Part shown: positions 16,534 through 25,179 of the stretch, one piece after another | Layout: every line of letters begins with the position of its first letter | Position numbering within the stretch: position 1 is the stretch's first letter | Assembly: GCA_963757265.1 (NCBI GenBank) | Contig: CAVWRA010000011.1 | Coordinates: forward strand, 62,001 to 126,000 | Source: CAIVVT01 sp963757265 | GTDB taxonomy: Bacteria > Acidobacteriota > Terriglobia > Bryobacterales > Bryobacteraceae | Length of the DNA stretch: 64,000 nucleotides | Direction of reading: 5' to 3' | Translations under genes and position numbers: made by a program | Notes under the pieces: model-generated | What the model was told of the DNA's origin: nothing | Database searches by the model: none | What the model saw: only the letters and a program-made list of their open reading frames with translations

Positions 16534-17658
16534 CTAGCCTGCGCAGCGATCCCATTCGAGGACCTTCTCGATCGTGTAGTCCACTTCCTGCTCGGTCAGC
16601 TCAGGGAACATGGGCAGGGAAACGCAGCCGGCAGCATTGCGCTCGGAGTTGGGAATGGGGCCGGCGATGCGCGCCTGTTTGCCCCACGGGTAGCCTTCCT
16701 GCTGATGGATCGCGATGGGGTAGTGGCACTTGGCGTCGATGCCGCTGTGGTTGAGGAAATCCAACAGCGAGTCGCGCTGCGCCGCCTGAGGCGTTTCGAT
16801 CACATACAGATGGAAAATATGGCGGTAACCGGGCACCTCATAAGGCAGCGCGAGGGTCTTGGCGCCCTGCAGGCCGGCGGTGTAGCGGGCGGCCCACTTG
16901 CGCCGCAGATCGTTCCATTCATCGATGTGCTTGAGCTTGGCGCTGAGCACCGCGGCCTGCAGATCGTCCAGCCGGCTGTTGAACCCGTAGCTGTGGCAGG
17001 AGCGCTTCTCCGAGCCGTGGTTGCGCATCCTGCGGATCGCGCGGTCCACTTTCTCGTGATTCGTGACCACCGCGCCACCGTCTCCGAAGCAGCCCAGATT
17101 CTTCTGGATAATGAAGCTGATACAAACGGCGTCGCTCAGCTCGCCGACTTTGAAGCCGTTGCCCGCGGAGCCAATCCCCTGCGCGTTGTCTTCGATCACC
17201 AGCAGGTTGTGCTGGTCGGCGATCTTGCGCAGGGCTGCCATGTCGGCGCACTGGCCGTACAGATGGACCGGCACCAGGGCCTTGGTGCGGGGCGTGATGG
17301 CGGCCTCAATCCTGGAAGGATCGATGCAGTTCGTCCGCGGATCCGAGTCCACGAAAACGGCCGTGGCGCCGGCGATCCAGATGGCCTCGGCGGTGGCGAA
17401 GAACGTGTTGGTCGTGGTAATGCACTCATCGCCCGGCCCGATTCCCAACGCCATGAAAGAGAGCCACAGCGCATCCGTGCCGTTGCCGACGCCGATGGCG
17501 TATTTCATGCCGTGGTAGTCGGCCAGTTCCTTCTCGAAGCGCTTCAACATCGGACCCATCACATATTGCCCGCTCTCCAGCACCTGGTGGATGTTGGCAT
17601 CGATTTCGGACTTGATGTTGTGGTACTGGCGCACATGCCCGTAGAAAGACACTGTCAT
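16534..17658 (-). CDS. DegT/DnrJ/EryC1/StrS-family aminotransferase
   Basis: This is a 374-residue PLP enzyme. The ATG at 17658 follows AAGGAGA by nine bases; the longer open frame upstream is not supported. Diagnostic segments are VGNGTDALWLSFMALGIGPG (cofactor phosphate region), VHLYGQCADM, VIEDNAQGIGS (Asp157 contacting the pyridine nitrogen) and SFIIQKNLGCFGDGGA with the Schiff-base Lys186. Family members transaminate keto-sugar nucleotides for antigens, S-layer glycans or antibiotics. The SFIIQKN context replaces the more usual S-F-x-P-x-K, a mild deviation. It is paired with the oxidoreductase gene downstream and near the glycan operon at 18.8-25.1 kb. Confidence 0.88.
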   Translation of the reverse strand: MTVSFYGHVRQYHNIKSEIDANIHQVLESGQYVMGPMLKRFEKELADYHGMKYAIGVGNGTDALWLSFMALGIGPGDECITTTNTFFATAEAIWIAGATAVFVDSDPRTNCIDPSRIEAAITPRTKALVPVHLYGQCADMAALRKIADQHNLLVIEDNAQGIGSAGNGFKVGELSDAVCISFIIQKNLGCFGDGGAVVTNHEKVDRAIRRMRNHGSEKRSCHSYGFNSRLDDLQAAVLSAKLKHIDEWNDLRRKWAARYTAGLQGAKTLALPYEVPGYRHIFHLYVIETPQAAQRDSLLDFLNHSGIDAKCHYPIAIHQQEGYPWGKQARIAGPIPNSERNAAGCVSLPMFPELTEQEVDYTIEKVLEWDRCAG

Positions 17659-17788
17659 TGCGAATGATCTCCTTGTAATGGACCTCGGAATACTCCGGCG
17701 CATCGGCCCGGCATGCACTCCGGGGACCCGGCTGGCGCACATAATCCGCGCGCCATCTGTATTGCCTTTAAGATACCTCAGAAGCCGC

Positions 17789-17806
17789 GCCGGCGTGAAC
17801 GCCGGC
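17789..17806. repeat. GA-centred 18-bp palindrome
   Basis: GCCGGCGT and ACGCCGGC flank a central GA, giving a perfect 8-bp inverted repeat. It lies in the 176-base gap between two minus-strand genes and has the same layout as the palindromes at 15218-15258. It has no T tract, so it is unlikely to be a simple terminator. Confidence 0.5.
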
Positions 17807-17834
17807 CTCGCGCCCGGGCTGCGCGGCGGCGCGG

Positions 17835-18581
17835 CTAGGCGCGCCGCGCGGAGACGGCATAGCCCAGCGGATCCTCGCCGGTGCCCGGTCCTAAGCGATT
17901 CGACAAATGAGCCGCGACGAGGAAGACGAGGCTCAGCGGCAGAGCGAGCAGACCGGCGGGAAGGGACCACAACGCCCGGCCGATCGAAGCCGGCCGCAGC
18001 AGCCGGATGGACAGGATCAGGAGCTTGTTGGCGATCACGGCGACATCGCTGCCGCGCTCCTCGATGCGCGCATCGACAAATCCGCTTTTTTCCAGAAGAA
18101 CCGCCAGGCCCTCGCGCGTGAAGCGCTGGAAATCGTAGGGGATGTGGTGGCGGCGGGCCGACCAGGGGACGGTCAGAATCAGTGCGCCTCCGGGTTTGAG
18201 GACGCGCGCCAGCTCGGCCATGAACTCGGCCGGGGATGAGGTGTGCTCCAGCACCTCCACGCACAGGACATTGTCGAAACTGCGGTCGGGGAATGGCAGC
18301 CGCCGCCCGTCGTAGTAAACGACGGCCGCGTTGGGCTGCATTCCGAAATGGCCGGCCGTGGCGACGTCGGCCGCATAGTACGTCGTCCCGGGAGGCAGCC
18401 ACGCCCGCCACGGCGATTCACCGGCTCCGACATCGAGCAGCGTGCCCTGAACCGACGAGAGCCTGCGGCGCAGAAAGCGCGCGATGGTGGCCAATTGCAA
18501 GTCGAAAAAGCAGCGCAGCGCAAAGCGCGCCGGATTGTCGGCCGGGGCCGTGACCGGAATGGGCTGGAAATGTCCCGTCAT
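17835..18581 (-). CDS. SAM-dependent methyltransferase (class I)
   Basis: This is a 248-residue protein with LLDVGAGESPWRAW as motif I, YYAADV at the end of strand 2, LPFPDRSFDNVLCVEVLEHT as the motif II region typical of Methyltransf_11, and RVLKPGGALILTVP as motif III. The last 60 residues include a hydrophobic stretch (LLALPLSLVFLVAAHL) that may associate with the membrane. Similar proteins accompany glycan and lipid-linked oligosaccharide loci. It is divergent from the epimerase operon, with the 209-base gap 18582-18790 probably holding both promoters, though no clear -35/-10 pair is visible. The substrate is unknown. Confidence 0.82.
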   Translation of the reverse strand: MTGHFQPIPVTAPADNPARFALRCFFDLQLATIARFLRRRLSSVQGTLLDVGAGESPWRAWLPPGTTYYAADVATAGHFGMQPNAAVVYYDGRRLPFPDRSFDNVLCVEVLEHTSSPAEFMAELARVLKPGGALILTVPWSARRHHIPYDFQRFTREGLAVLLEKSGFVDARIEERGSDVAVIANKLLILSIRLLRPASIGRALWSLPAGLLALPLSLVFLVAAHLSNRLGPGTGEDPLGYAVSARRA

Positions 18582-18790
18582 GCACTCTCGCCGGCGCTTC
18601 CGCTGATCCGCGATCCCATCGCAGGCTGCAGCTTAATTGATGTTATACCGCGTTGACCGCCGTGGCCCGGCGCTGTTTGGCCGGGCGTCCATGCGGCCAT
18701 GGCGGCCTTTCAGCCGCCACCATTCAAACGCGTGGTGAGAGTAGGATGGCATAGGGGTTGCCGGCTTCCGGCCCCTTCCGGGTGAGACCG

Positions 18791-19744
18791 ATGGATCTCT
18801 CCACCGAGCGCTTTTTCATCACCGGGGCCACGGGATTCGTCGGCGCGGCGCTGGCCCGCCGTCTGGCCGCGTTGGGCTGTGAGGTCCACGCGCTGGTGCG
18901 CCCCGGCGCGTCGAAGTGGAGGCTGGCCGGCGTAGAGGACCGGATCCAGTTTCACACGGGCGACCTGACCGACGCCGCGGCGTTGCGCGGGATGGTCAAC
19001 GCCATCGAGCCCAGCGTCATCTACCATCTCGCCGTTCACGGAGCCTATCCGCACCAGACCGACGCCGACCAGGTGATTCTGACCAACGTCTTCGGCACCT
19101 GGAATCTGCTCAAGGCCTGCGCCGAGGTCGATTACCGGCTGTTCGTGAACACGGGCAGTTCTTCCGAATACGGGGCCAAACAATTTGCCATGCGGGAGAC
19201 GGATCTGCCCGAGCCCAGCAGTTACTACGCCGTCGCGAAATGCGCCCAGACCCTGGTCTGCGCGCACACCGCCCGCGCGGAGCAGCGGCCCATCTGCACC
19301 TTCCGGCTGTTCTCGGCTTACGGCCCGTATGAAGCCCCGACGCGGCTGATTCCGACGCTGGTCACGCGCTGCCTGCGGGGCGAGGAATTGGACATGGTCA
19401 CGCCCGACACGGCCCGCGATTTCATTTACGTCAACGACGTGGTCAACGCATTTTTACAAATCGGGCAGCTCAGCCTGCAGCGCGGGGAAACCTTCAACAT
19501 CGGGACGGGCACGCAATCCACCATGCGCGATATCGTCCGCGCCGTGATGGAGGCCGCGGGGTCGCGGGCCAAGGTCAATTGGGGACGCCTGCCGCGCCGG
19601 CCGTGGGACACCGAGACCTGGGTCGCCGATCCCAGCAAGGCCCGGCAGATCCTGCGCTGGCACGCCGCCACGGGCCTCGGCGAGGGGATCCGCAGGACCG
19701 TCGAGTGGTGCAAGGAGAATCCGGGCGCGTGGGCTCCGCGATGA
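18791..19744 (+). CDS. NAD-dependent epimerase/dehydratase (extended SDR)
   Basis: This is a 317-residue protein. The ATG at 18791, preceded by GGTGAGA, is chosen over an upstream TTG. GATGFVGAALARRLA (residues about 11-25) is the NAD-binding glycine motif. SSSEYG and YYAVAK carry the catalytic Ser/Thr, Tyr and Lys. DFIYVNDVVNAFLQ and FNIGTG are late conserved elements. It should convert a nucleoside diphosphate sugar by epimerisation, dehydration or reduction. It is the first gene of a plus-strand operon in which the next four junctions overlap (ATGA here), so all products should be made together. Confidence 0.85.
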   Translation: MDLSTERFFITGATGFVGAALARRLAALGCEVHALVRPGASKWRLAGVEDRIQFHTGDLTDAAALRGMVNAIEPSVIYHLAVHGAYPHQTDADQVILTNVFGTWNLLKACAEVDYRLFVNTGSSSEYGAKQFAMRETDLPEPSSYYAVAKCAQTLVCAHTARAEQRPICTFRLFSAYGPYEAPTRLIPTLVTRCLRGEELDMVTPDTARDFIYVNDVVNAFLQIGQLSLQRGETFNIGTGTQSTMRDIVRAVMEAAGSRAKVNWGRLPRRPWDTETWVADPSKARQILRWHAATGLGEGIRRTVEWCKENPGAWAPR

Positions 19745-20658
19745 ACATGGTGCACACGCTGTGCGCCATCTGCCACAGTGACCGCTGGGACCGGCAGCTG
19801 TATCCCGAATCTCTGGGCGAGCGGGCGGCCACCGCCGAGCGTTTTTCCGCGCGCCGCACGCCCGATCGGGTGCATTATCGCGTCGTCCGATGCGGCCGCT
19901 GCGGCCTGGTCCGGTCGGACCCGATTCTGAGCGAGGAGGTGCTGCTGAGCCTGTATCAAGGCAGTCATTGCGACCACCCCGTGGAATCCCGCTTTGCCGC
20001 GGAAAGCTACGCCCGCTACGTCGCCGAGCTGCTGCCGCTGCTGCCCGATCGGGACTTGCTCGTGGAGATCGGTTGCGGCGACGGCGCGTTCCTGGCCCGG
20101 GCGCTGGAGATGGGCTTCGCCGACGTGGCCGGAGTGGAGCCCAGCCGCAGCTCGATCGAGTGCGCGAGGCCGGACGTTCGCCAGCGGATCCTGAATGAGG
20201 GCTTCCGGGACGGCCTGTTTCTCCCGGGTTCGTGCTCGCTGGTGTGTGCCTTCCAGGTGCTCGACCACCTGACCCGTCCGGGCGAGGCGGTCGAGGCCTG
20301 CCGGAACGTTCTCAAGCCCGGCGGCGTGGCTTTTTTTCTGAATCACGACGCCGCCGCGTGGACCAACCGGCTGCTCGGCCGGCGCAGTCCGATCATCGAT
20401 ATTGAGCACATCTACCTGTTCGATCGAAAAACAATTTCGATGCTTTTTGAAGCGGCGGGATTCGACGTGCTGCGGACCTTCCGCGTCGTGGACCGCCATC
20501 CGCTGGCGTATTGGCTGCGGTTGGCGCCGTTGCCGCGCTGGTGCTCGGGGCCGCTGATCGGCGGCCTGGACCGCCTGGGCGCGGGCGAGCTCCCGGTGGC
20601 CTGGAAAGCGGGCAACCTGGCCATCGTCGCGCGCCGCAAACCGGAGGCCGGACACTGA
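19741..20658 (+). CDS. Zinc-ribbon class I methyltransferase
   Basis: This is a 305-residue protein starting at the ATG that overlaps the epimerase stop as ATGA. The N terminus has CAIC (8-11) and CGRCG around residue 52, a putative four-cysteine zinc site. Residues about 100-200 form the SAM domain: LLVEIGCGDGAFLARALEMG, then VAGVEPS, and CAFQVLDHLTRPGEAVEACR. An N-terminal zinc site in front of a SAM fold is known in sugar C-methyltransferases such as TylCIII and also in other methyltransferases. In this operon it may add a methyl branch to a nucleotide-linked sugar; this is inference from context. Confidence 0.8.
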   Translation: MNMVHTLCAICHSDRWDRQLYPESLGERAATAERFSARRTPDRVHYRVVRCGRCGLVRSDPILSEEVLLSLYQGSHCDHPVESRFAAESYARYVAELLPLLPDRDLLVEIGCGDGAFLARALEMGFADVAGVEPSRSSIECARPDVRQRILNEGFRDGLFLPGSCSLVCAFQVLDHLTRPGEAVEACRNVLKPGGVAFFLNHDAAAWTNRLLGRRSPIIDIEHIYLFDRKTISMLFEAAGFDVLRTFRVVDRHPLAYWLRLAPLPRWCSGPLIGGLDRLGAGELPVAWKAGNLAIVARRKPEAGH

Positions 20659-21470
20659 TGCCTGCCACTTACGCTGAAATCGCCGAGGCCGCGCGCCAGA
20701 TCCGGATCCGCGTCCTCCAGATGGCTCACGCGGCCCGCACGCCGCACGTCGGCTCGGCTCTTTCCTGCGCCGACATCCTCGCCGCTCTGTACTTCCGCGT
20801 CCTGCGCATCGATCCCGCCGCTCCGGGCGACGAGCGCCGGGACCGCTTCCTGCTGAGCAAGGGGCATGGCTGCACGGCGCTGTACGCGACGCTGGCGCTG
20901 CGCGGTTTCTGCTCCCCCGATGCGCTGGCCCAGTACGCGCGCAACGGCGGCGGGTTGCCCGAACACCCCGCGCCGGGCTGCCTGCCGGGCATCGAATTCG
21001 CCTCCGGCTCGCTGGGACACGGCCTGGCCGTCGGCGCCGGCCTGGCTCTCTCGGCGCGGCTGCGCGGACTGGATTTCCGGGTCTTCGTGCTGTTGAGCGA
21101 CGGGGAATGCTACGAGGGCAGCGTGTGGGAAGCCGCGATTCTGGCCGCGGCGCGGCGGTTGGGTTCGCTGACGGCCATCGTGGATTTCAATAAATGGTCG
21201 GCGGCCGGCCGCACCGAGCCGGCGCTGCAGCCCCTGGCGGCCAAATGGAAGAGCTTCGGATGGGCCGTCCGGGAGGTCGACGGACACGATCCGCAAGCGC
21301 TGGTGCGGGCCCTCGCGGCGCCGCCCGACGCCCGCCAAAGGCCCCGCGCCATCGTGGCTCGCACCGTGAAGGGCAAGGGCGTCTCGTTCATGGAAGATGA
21401 GCTAGAATGGCACTACCGCCCGCCGAGTGCGGATGATCTCGAGCGCGCCCTGGCCGAGTTAACGCCATGA
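20658..21470 (+). CDS. Transketolase-like subunit, N-terminal (TPP-binding) half
   Basis: This 270-residue protein corresponds only to the first third of a full transketolase. RTPHVGSALSCADILAALYF and LLSKGHGCTALYATLAL match the substrate-phosphate and histidine segments. LLSDGECYEGSVWEAAI is the TPP/metal motif (GDG-like, here SDG), and AIVDFNKW follows. The partner half is the next gene, overlapping by four bases. Separate N and C subunits are found in archaeal pentose enzymes and in loci that attach two-carbon branches to sugar nucleotides. Its place among an epimerase, a methyltransferase and a GT2 gene points to the latter rather than to central metabolism. Confidence 0.85.
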   Translation: MPATYAEIAEAARQIRIRVLQMAHAARTPHVGSALSCADILAALYFRVLRIDPAAPGDERRDRFLLSKGHGCTALYATLALRGFCSPDALAQYARNGGGLPEHPAPGCLPGIEFASGSLGHGLAVGAGLALSARLRGLDFRVFVLLSDGECYEGSVWEAAILAAARRLGSLTAIVDFNKWSAAGRTEPALQPLAAKWKSFGWAVREVDGHDPQALVRALAAPPDARQRPRAIVARTVKGKGVSFMEDELEWHYRPPSADDLERALAELTP

Positions 21471-22423
21471 GAAACGCCTTCGTCTCGGCGCTTACGGAAC
21501 TGGCGCGAGCCGACAGCCGCGTCGTCTTCCTGAGCGCCGATCTCGGTTTCAAGATCTTCGATGAGTTCGCGCGGGAATTCGGCGGCCGGTTCATGGATGT
21601 AGGCGTGGCGGAAGCGGCGATGATCGGCACGGCGGCGGGCCTGGCCCTGGGCGGGATGCGGCCCTTCGTCTACTCCATCGCGACGTTTGCCACGCTGCGC
21701 TGCCTGGAACAGATCCGCGACGATTTGTGTTATCACTCCCTGCCCGTAACCGTCGTCGGAGTCGGCGGCGGCTACAGCTACGGCCACAACGGCGCGACCC
21801 ACCATTCCCTGGAAGACATCGCCATCCTGCGCGCCCTGCCCGGCATGACGGTGGTGTGTCCCGGCGATCCGGTGGAAACCGCCGCCGCCGTGCGCGCGAC
21901 ACTCGGCCTGCACGGACCGATGTACCTGCGCCTGGGCCGCGCCGGCGAGCCGCGGATCCACGCCAACGCCGATGGCTTCCGGATCGGCGAGGCCATCCAG
22001 GTTGTTGACGGAGCGGATTGTTCCATCATTACTACCGGCGCGATTTTGAGTGTCGCGATGGATGCCGCCGCCCAACTGCGCGCCGCCGGCGTCGGTTGCC
22101 GCGTGCTCAGCATGCACACCGTGAAGCCGCTCGACACGCAGGCCCTGGAACGCTGCGCCGCCCAGACGCGTCTGCTCGTCACGCTCGAGGAACACAGCGC
22201 CATCGGCGGCCTGGCCGGGGCAGTGTCGGAGTGGCTGGCCGCCAGCGGCCTGCGCGCTCCCTTCCTGGCCTTGAACGCAGGCGACGCGTTCGCCCATTGC
22301 AGCGGCAGCCAGGACTACCTGCGGTCGGCCCGCGGCCTGTCCGCCCAACAGGTCAGCCGCGCCATCGGGGAAGCTCTGCGGAATCAGGTCCCATGCAGCA
22401 ACACAGATCCATCTCAGTCGTAG
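21467..22423 (+). CDS. Transketolase-like subunit, C-terminal (pyrimidine/TK-C) half
   Basis: This 318-residue protein supplies the second and third transketolase domains. RVVFLSADLGFKIFDEFARE then FMDVGVAEAAMIGTAAGLAL contains the catalytic Glu of the pyrimidine domain. GATHHSLEDIAILRALPGMT and VVCPGDPVE follow, and GADCSIITTGAILSVAMDAA begins the C-terminal domain. With the preceding gene it should form a two-subunit TPP enzyme moving a two-carbon ketol unit. The start overlaps the N-half stop by four bases and the stop overlaps the GT2 start by 31, showing tight coupling. A 1-deoxyxylulose-5-phosphate-synthase-like reaction is an alternative. Confidence 0.85.
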   Translation: MRNAFVSALTELARADSRVVFLSADLGFKIFDEFAREFGGRFMDVGVAEAAMIGTAAGLALGGMRPFVYSIATFATLRCLEQIRDDLCYHSLPVTVVGVGGGYSYGHNGATHHSLEDIAILRALPGMTVVCPGDPVETAAAVRATLGLHGPMYLRLGRAGEPRIHANADGFRIGEAIQVVDGADCSIITTGAILSVAMDAAAQLRAAGVGCRVLSMHTVKPLDTQALERCAAQTRLLVTLEEHSAIGGLAGAVSEWLAASGLRAPFLALNAGDAFAHCSGSQDYLRSARGLSAQQVSRAIGEALRNQVPCSNTDPSQS

Positions 22424-23373
22424 TCGCCTGCTACCGCGACGGCGGCAATGTGCGCGAGATGCACCGCCGCCTCAGCGCCGTTCTGCCGGCGCTCGCCGCC
22501 AGCTACGAGATCATCTTCGTCAACGACGCCAGTCCCGACAACGCCGAGGAGCTGCTCAACGAAATCGCCGCCGCCGATCCGCGCGTCACCGTCATTTCGC
22601 ACACCCGCAACTTCGGTTCGCAGATGGCCTTCACTTCCGGCATGCGGCAATCCATCGGCGACGGCGTGGTGCTGATGGATGGCGATCTGCAGGATCCTCC
22701 CGAAGTGATCCCCGCGCTGGTCGAGGAGTGGGCCAAGGGTTACGACGTCGTCTACGGCGTCCGCTCGCGGCGCGCGGAGAGCTGGCCGATGCAATTTGCC
22801 CGCAAATTGTTTTATCGGCTCTACCGCCGCCTGTCCTACATTGAGGTGCCGCTGGACTCCGGCGACTTTTCGTTGATGAGCCGGCGCGTGGTTGACTGCA
22901 TCCTGCTGATGGGGGAGCGCGACCGCTTCCTGCGCGGCTTGCGCAGTTGGGTCGGGTTCCGGCAGACCGGCGTTGACTACGTCCGCGGCGCGCGCTTCGC
23001 CGGCGAGTCGACCAATTCGCTGCTCGACAATTTCCGTTGGGCCCGCCGCGGCATCGTCTCTTTCTCCTATAAGCCACTGGAGCTGATTTCAATCCTGGCG
23101 CTGATCTTCACCGGGCTGGCCTGTGTGGCCGTGGTGGCTTATGTCGTGATCTACTTCGTCAAGGCCGACGCGCCGCCCGGATACCTGACGATGCTGGTGG
23201 CGATTCTGGTACTCGGCGCGGTTCAACTGATCTGCCTCGGCGTGGTGGCCGATTACCTGGGCCGGATCTTCGAGGAAGTGAAGCGCCGCCCGCAATACCT
23301 GGTCCGCGCCGTGGTCAACGACCATCGGCCGGAGGCGCCCTCGCGGCCCTCTTCCGCGCCCGCGGAGAACTGA
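22393..23373 (+). CDS. GT2-family polyprenyl-phosphate glycosyltransferase (GtrB/DPM1-like)
   Basis: This is a 326-residue protein with an N-terminal GT-A domain. ISVVVACYRDGGNVREM opens it, IIFVNDASPDNAEELL binds nucleotide, VVLMDGDLQDPPEVIPAL contains the metal-binding D-x-D region with the QDPPE signature, and RDRFLRGLRSWVGFRQ follows. Two C-terminal transmembrane helices (ILALIFTGLACVAVVAYVVI and TMLVAILVLGAVQLICLGVV) anchor it. Such enzymes transfer a sugar from a nucleotide to undecaprenyl phosphate at the inner membrane, which suits export of the sugar made by the preceding genes. Confidence 0.88.
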   Translation: MQQHRSISVVVACYRDGGNVREMHRRLSAVLPALAASYEIIFVNDASPDNAEELLNEIAAADPRVTVISHTRNFGSQMAFTSGMRQSIGDGVVLMDGDLQDPPEVIPALVEEWAKGYDVVYGVRSRRAESWPMQFARKLFYRLYRRLSYIEVPLDSGDFSLMSRRVVDCILLMGERDRFLRGLRSWVGFRQTGVDYVRGARFAGESTNSLLDNFRWARRGIVSFSYKPLELISILALIFTGLACVAVVAYVVIYFVKADAPPGYLTMLVAILVLGAVQLICLGVVADYLGRIFEEVKRRPQYLVRAVVNDHRPEAPSRPSSAPAEN

Positions 23374-23374
23374 T

Positions 23375-25099
23375 TTGAAGGCCAAGTGGTTTGCCGCCGC
23401 AATCGTTGTCTACCTGTTCGTCTTGAAATTCGTCTTTCCCGGCGCCATCCGGCCCCTCTCTCCTTATCACAGCGATTTTTATATTCCTCCCGGTCTGACC
23501 TTCTACTCCGTCTGGCAGGTGCTGCATTTTCCCCGCCCGGCCGGATTCCTCCTGGTGCAACTGGCCGGTCGTCTCGGCCTGCATGGCTGGATCCTCGTTT
23601 TCATCCTCATCGCCCTGCTGAACGTGGTGGCCGTGGTCCGCCTCTCGGAACGGCTCACGGGCAGGGAAGCGGCCCCGGCCTGGGCGCTGCTGTACATGTT
23701 CCTGGTTCTGGCGCACCCCAGCTTCTACATGGACTACGTCCACGACGCCCTCGCCACTGCCTCGTTGTTCTACATCCTGCTGGCCATGCACGCCTGGCTG
23801 TCCTTCAAGGAAACCGGCCGCCGCCTCTACCTCGGCCTGTGCCTCGTGCTGTTCCTTCTGGCCTGGACGACCAAGGAGACCTATTTCCTCTCGGCACTCG
23901 TATTCTGGGGCGTCGAGGCCATCCGGGCGAGTGATAAGAGGCGCCGCGCCGCGCTGCTGGCGCTGGCCGCTCTGGCCGCCACCTTTGTCGTTGGCATGCT
24001 GCTCCAGGCCTTCTCCATCAGCCCGTTTTTCAGCGCCCACGCGAGCCCCGGCAGCGCGTACTACATCAATCTCGCCCCGGCCTCGGTGGCGCACTGCTGG
24101 TCCCGGCTGCTCCACGCTCTGTTCACGCCGGTCAGCCTGGCCATCGTCCTGGCGGCCCTGTGTGCCCTGTGGCGCAACCGCACCGCGTTGCTCTATGGCG
24201 GAACGCTGTTCGCCGCCGGGCTGGTGGCCTTGCTGCCCAATTCGGTCCTCCCCAACCATTTCGACGTGATGTACGCCTGGACCGGCGCCTGTCTGGTTTT
24301 CTCGCCCGTGCTGTTCGTGGATTGGACTCCGCCTCTCGGCCGCCGCTGGCGTTTCGGCGCATCGTTGGCCGTCGCGCTGCTGCTCGGATGGGCCGCGGTG
24401 CGCGCCAATCGGCCCGGATATGAACACTGGAAGTGGAGTCTCGAGCAGGAGCGCAGCAACCGCAACATCGTGCAGTCTTTTCCGGTCCTGAAACGGGCCC
24501 AAGGGCGGCATTTCCTGGTGACCGGCGTCAGCGCGCCCTATCACCCCTGGGCCATCCCCACCTTCATCCGCGTGGAGTTCGGCCCGGACCGCGACTGGAC
24601 CGTCATCCTGCCCCACGGCCACATCGCCTCCCAGCCGCCGGTGGTTTTCGTGGATGCCGCTCAAGTGGACATCACCCGTTTCGACCACGCCTTCGCTTAC
24701 GCCGCCGACGGCCGCCTGCTCGGCGAGTGGAACGCGGCGGAGCTGCGCCGGCTGGCCGCGGACGGCGCCGCGGACCGCGTCCGCCTGCCGGCCTTGATCG
24801 GGCCGCTCGATGCGCTGGCCAAGGATCCGTCGAACTGGCTGTTGTCGATGAATGTGGGGAACGTTTATTCCGAATGGGGCCAGTTCGATCAGGCCGAGCG
24901 CTACCTGGCCCGCTCCTGCCAGGCCAATTCCGGCCGCAATCCCTATCCGCCGTATTATTACGGCGCCGTGGAAGCCGCGCTCGGCAAGACCGACGCTGCC
25001 ATCCCGCTGTTCGAGCAGGCCATCGAGATGGATTCCAAGCCCGGAAATCCCGCCTTTGCCGAAGCCTTGCGTCAGGCCCGCGCCAGGCTCCATCCCTGA
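23375..25099 (+). CDS. Polytopic membrane protein with C-terminal TPR-like tail
   Basis: This is a 574-residue protein starting at a TTG one base after the GT2 stop, with GGAGAA upstream. Residues 1-350 contain about nine to eleven hydrophobic helices (for example WFAAAIVVYLFVLKFVF and LYLGLCLVLFLLAWTTKETY), with short motifs of the ArnT/GT39-like fold class. Residues about 470-570 are soluble and contain TPR-like repeats (WLLSMNVGNVYSEWGQFDQA, YYYGAVEAALGKTDAAIPLF). It could be a glycosyltransferase using the lipid-linked sugar made by the preceding enzyme, or a scaffold in glycan assembly. The catalytic acidic residue typical of GT39 enzymes could not be pinned down. Confidence 0.65.
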   Translation: MKAKWFAAAIVVYLFVLKFVFPGAIRPLSPYHSDFYIPPGLTFYSVWQVLHFPRPAGFLLVQLAGRLGLHGWILVFILIALLNVVAVVRLSERLTGREAAPAWALLYMFLVLAHPSFYMDYVHDALATASLFYILLAMHAWLSFKETGRRLYLGLCLVLFLLAWTTKETYFLSALVFWGVEAIRASDKRRRAALLALAALAATFVVGMLLQAFSISPFFSAHASPGSAYYINLAPASVAHCWSRLLHALFTPVSLAIVLAALCALWRNRTALLYGGTLFAAGLVALLPNSVLPNHFDVMYAWTGACLVFSPVLFVDWTPPLGRRWRFGASLAVALLLGWAAVRANRPGYEHWKWSLEQERSNRNIVQSFPVLKRAQGRHFLVTGVSAPYHPWAIPTFIRVEFGPDRDWTVILPHGHIASQPPVVFVDAAQVDITRFDHAFAYAADGRLLGEWNAAELRRLAADGAADRVRLPALIGPLDALAKDPSNWLLSMNVGNVYSEWGQFDQAERYLARSCQANSGRNPYPPYYYGAVEAALGKTDAAIPLFEQAIEMDSKPGNPAFAEALRQARARLHP

Positions 25100-25179
25100 G
25101 TCCGGCGGCAGCGATCCGGCGTGCTCGGGATCAACTCCGCGCCGCAGCCGCACTTTGAATCGCGTTATTATCACGACGG

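Noticed and set aside
17659..18411. N-terminal extension of the DegT aminotransferase frame
   Set aside because: The extension reads antisense-free but out of frame through the methyltransferase gene; the ATG at 17658 has an ideal ribosome site and the normal family start.
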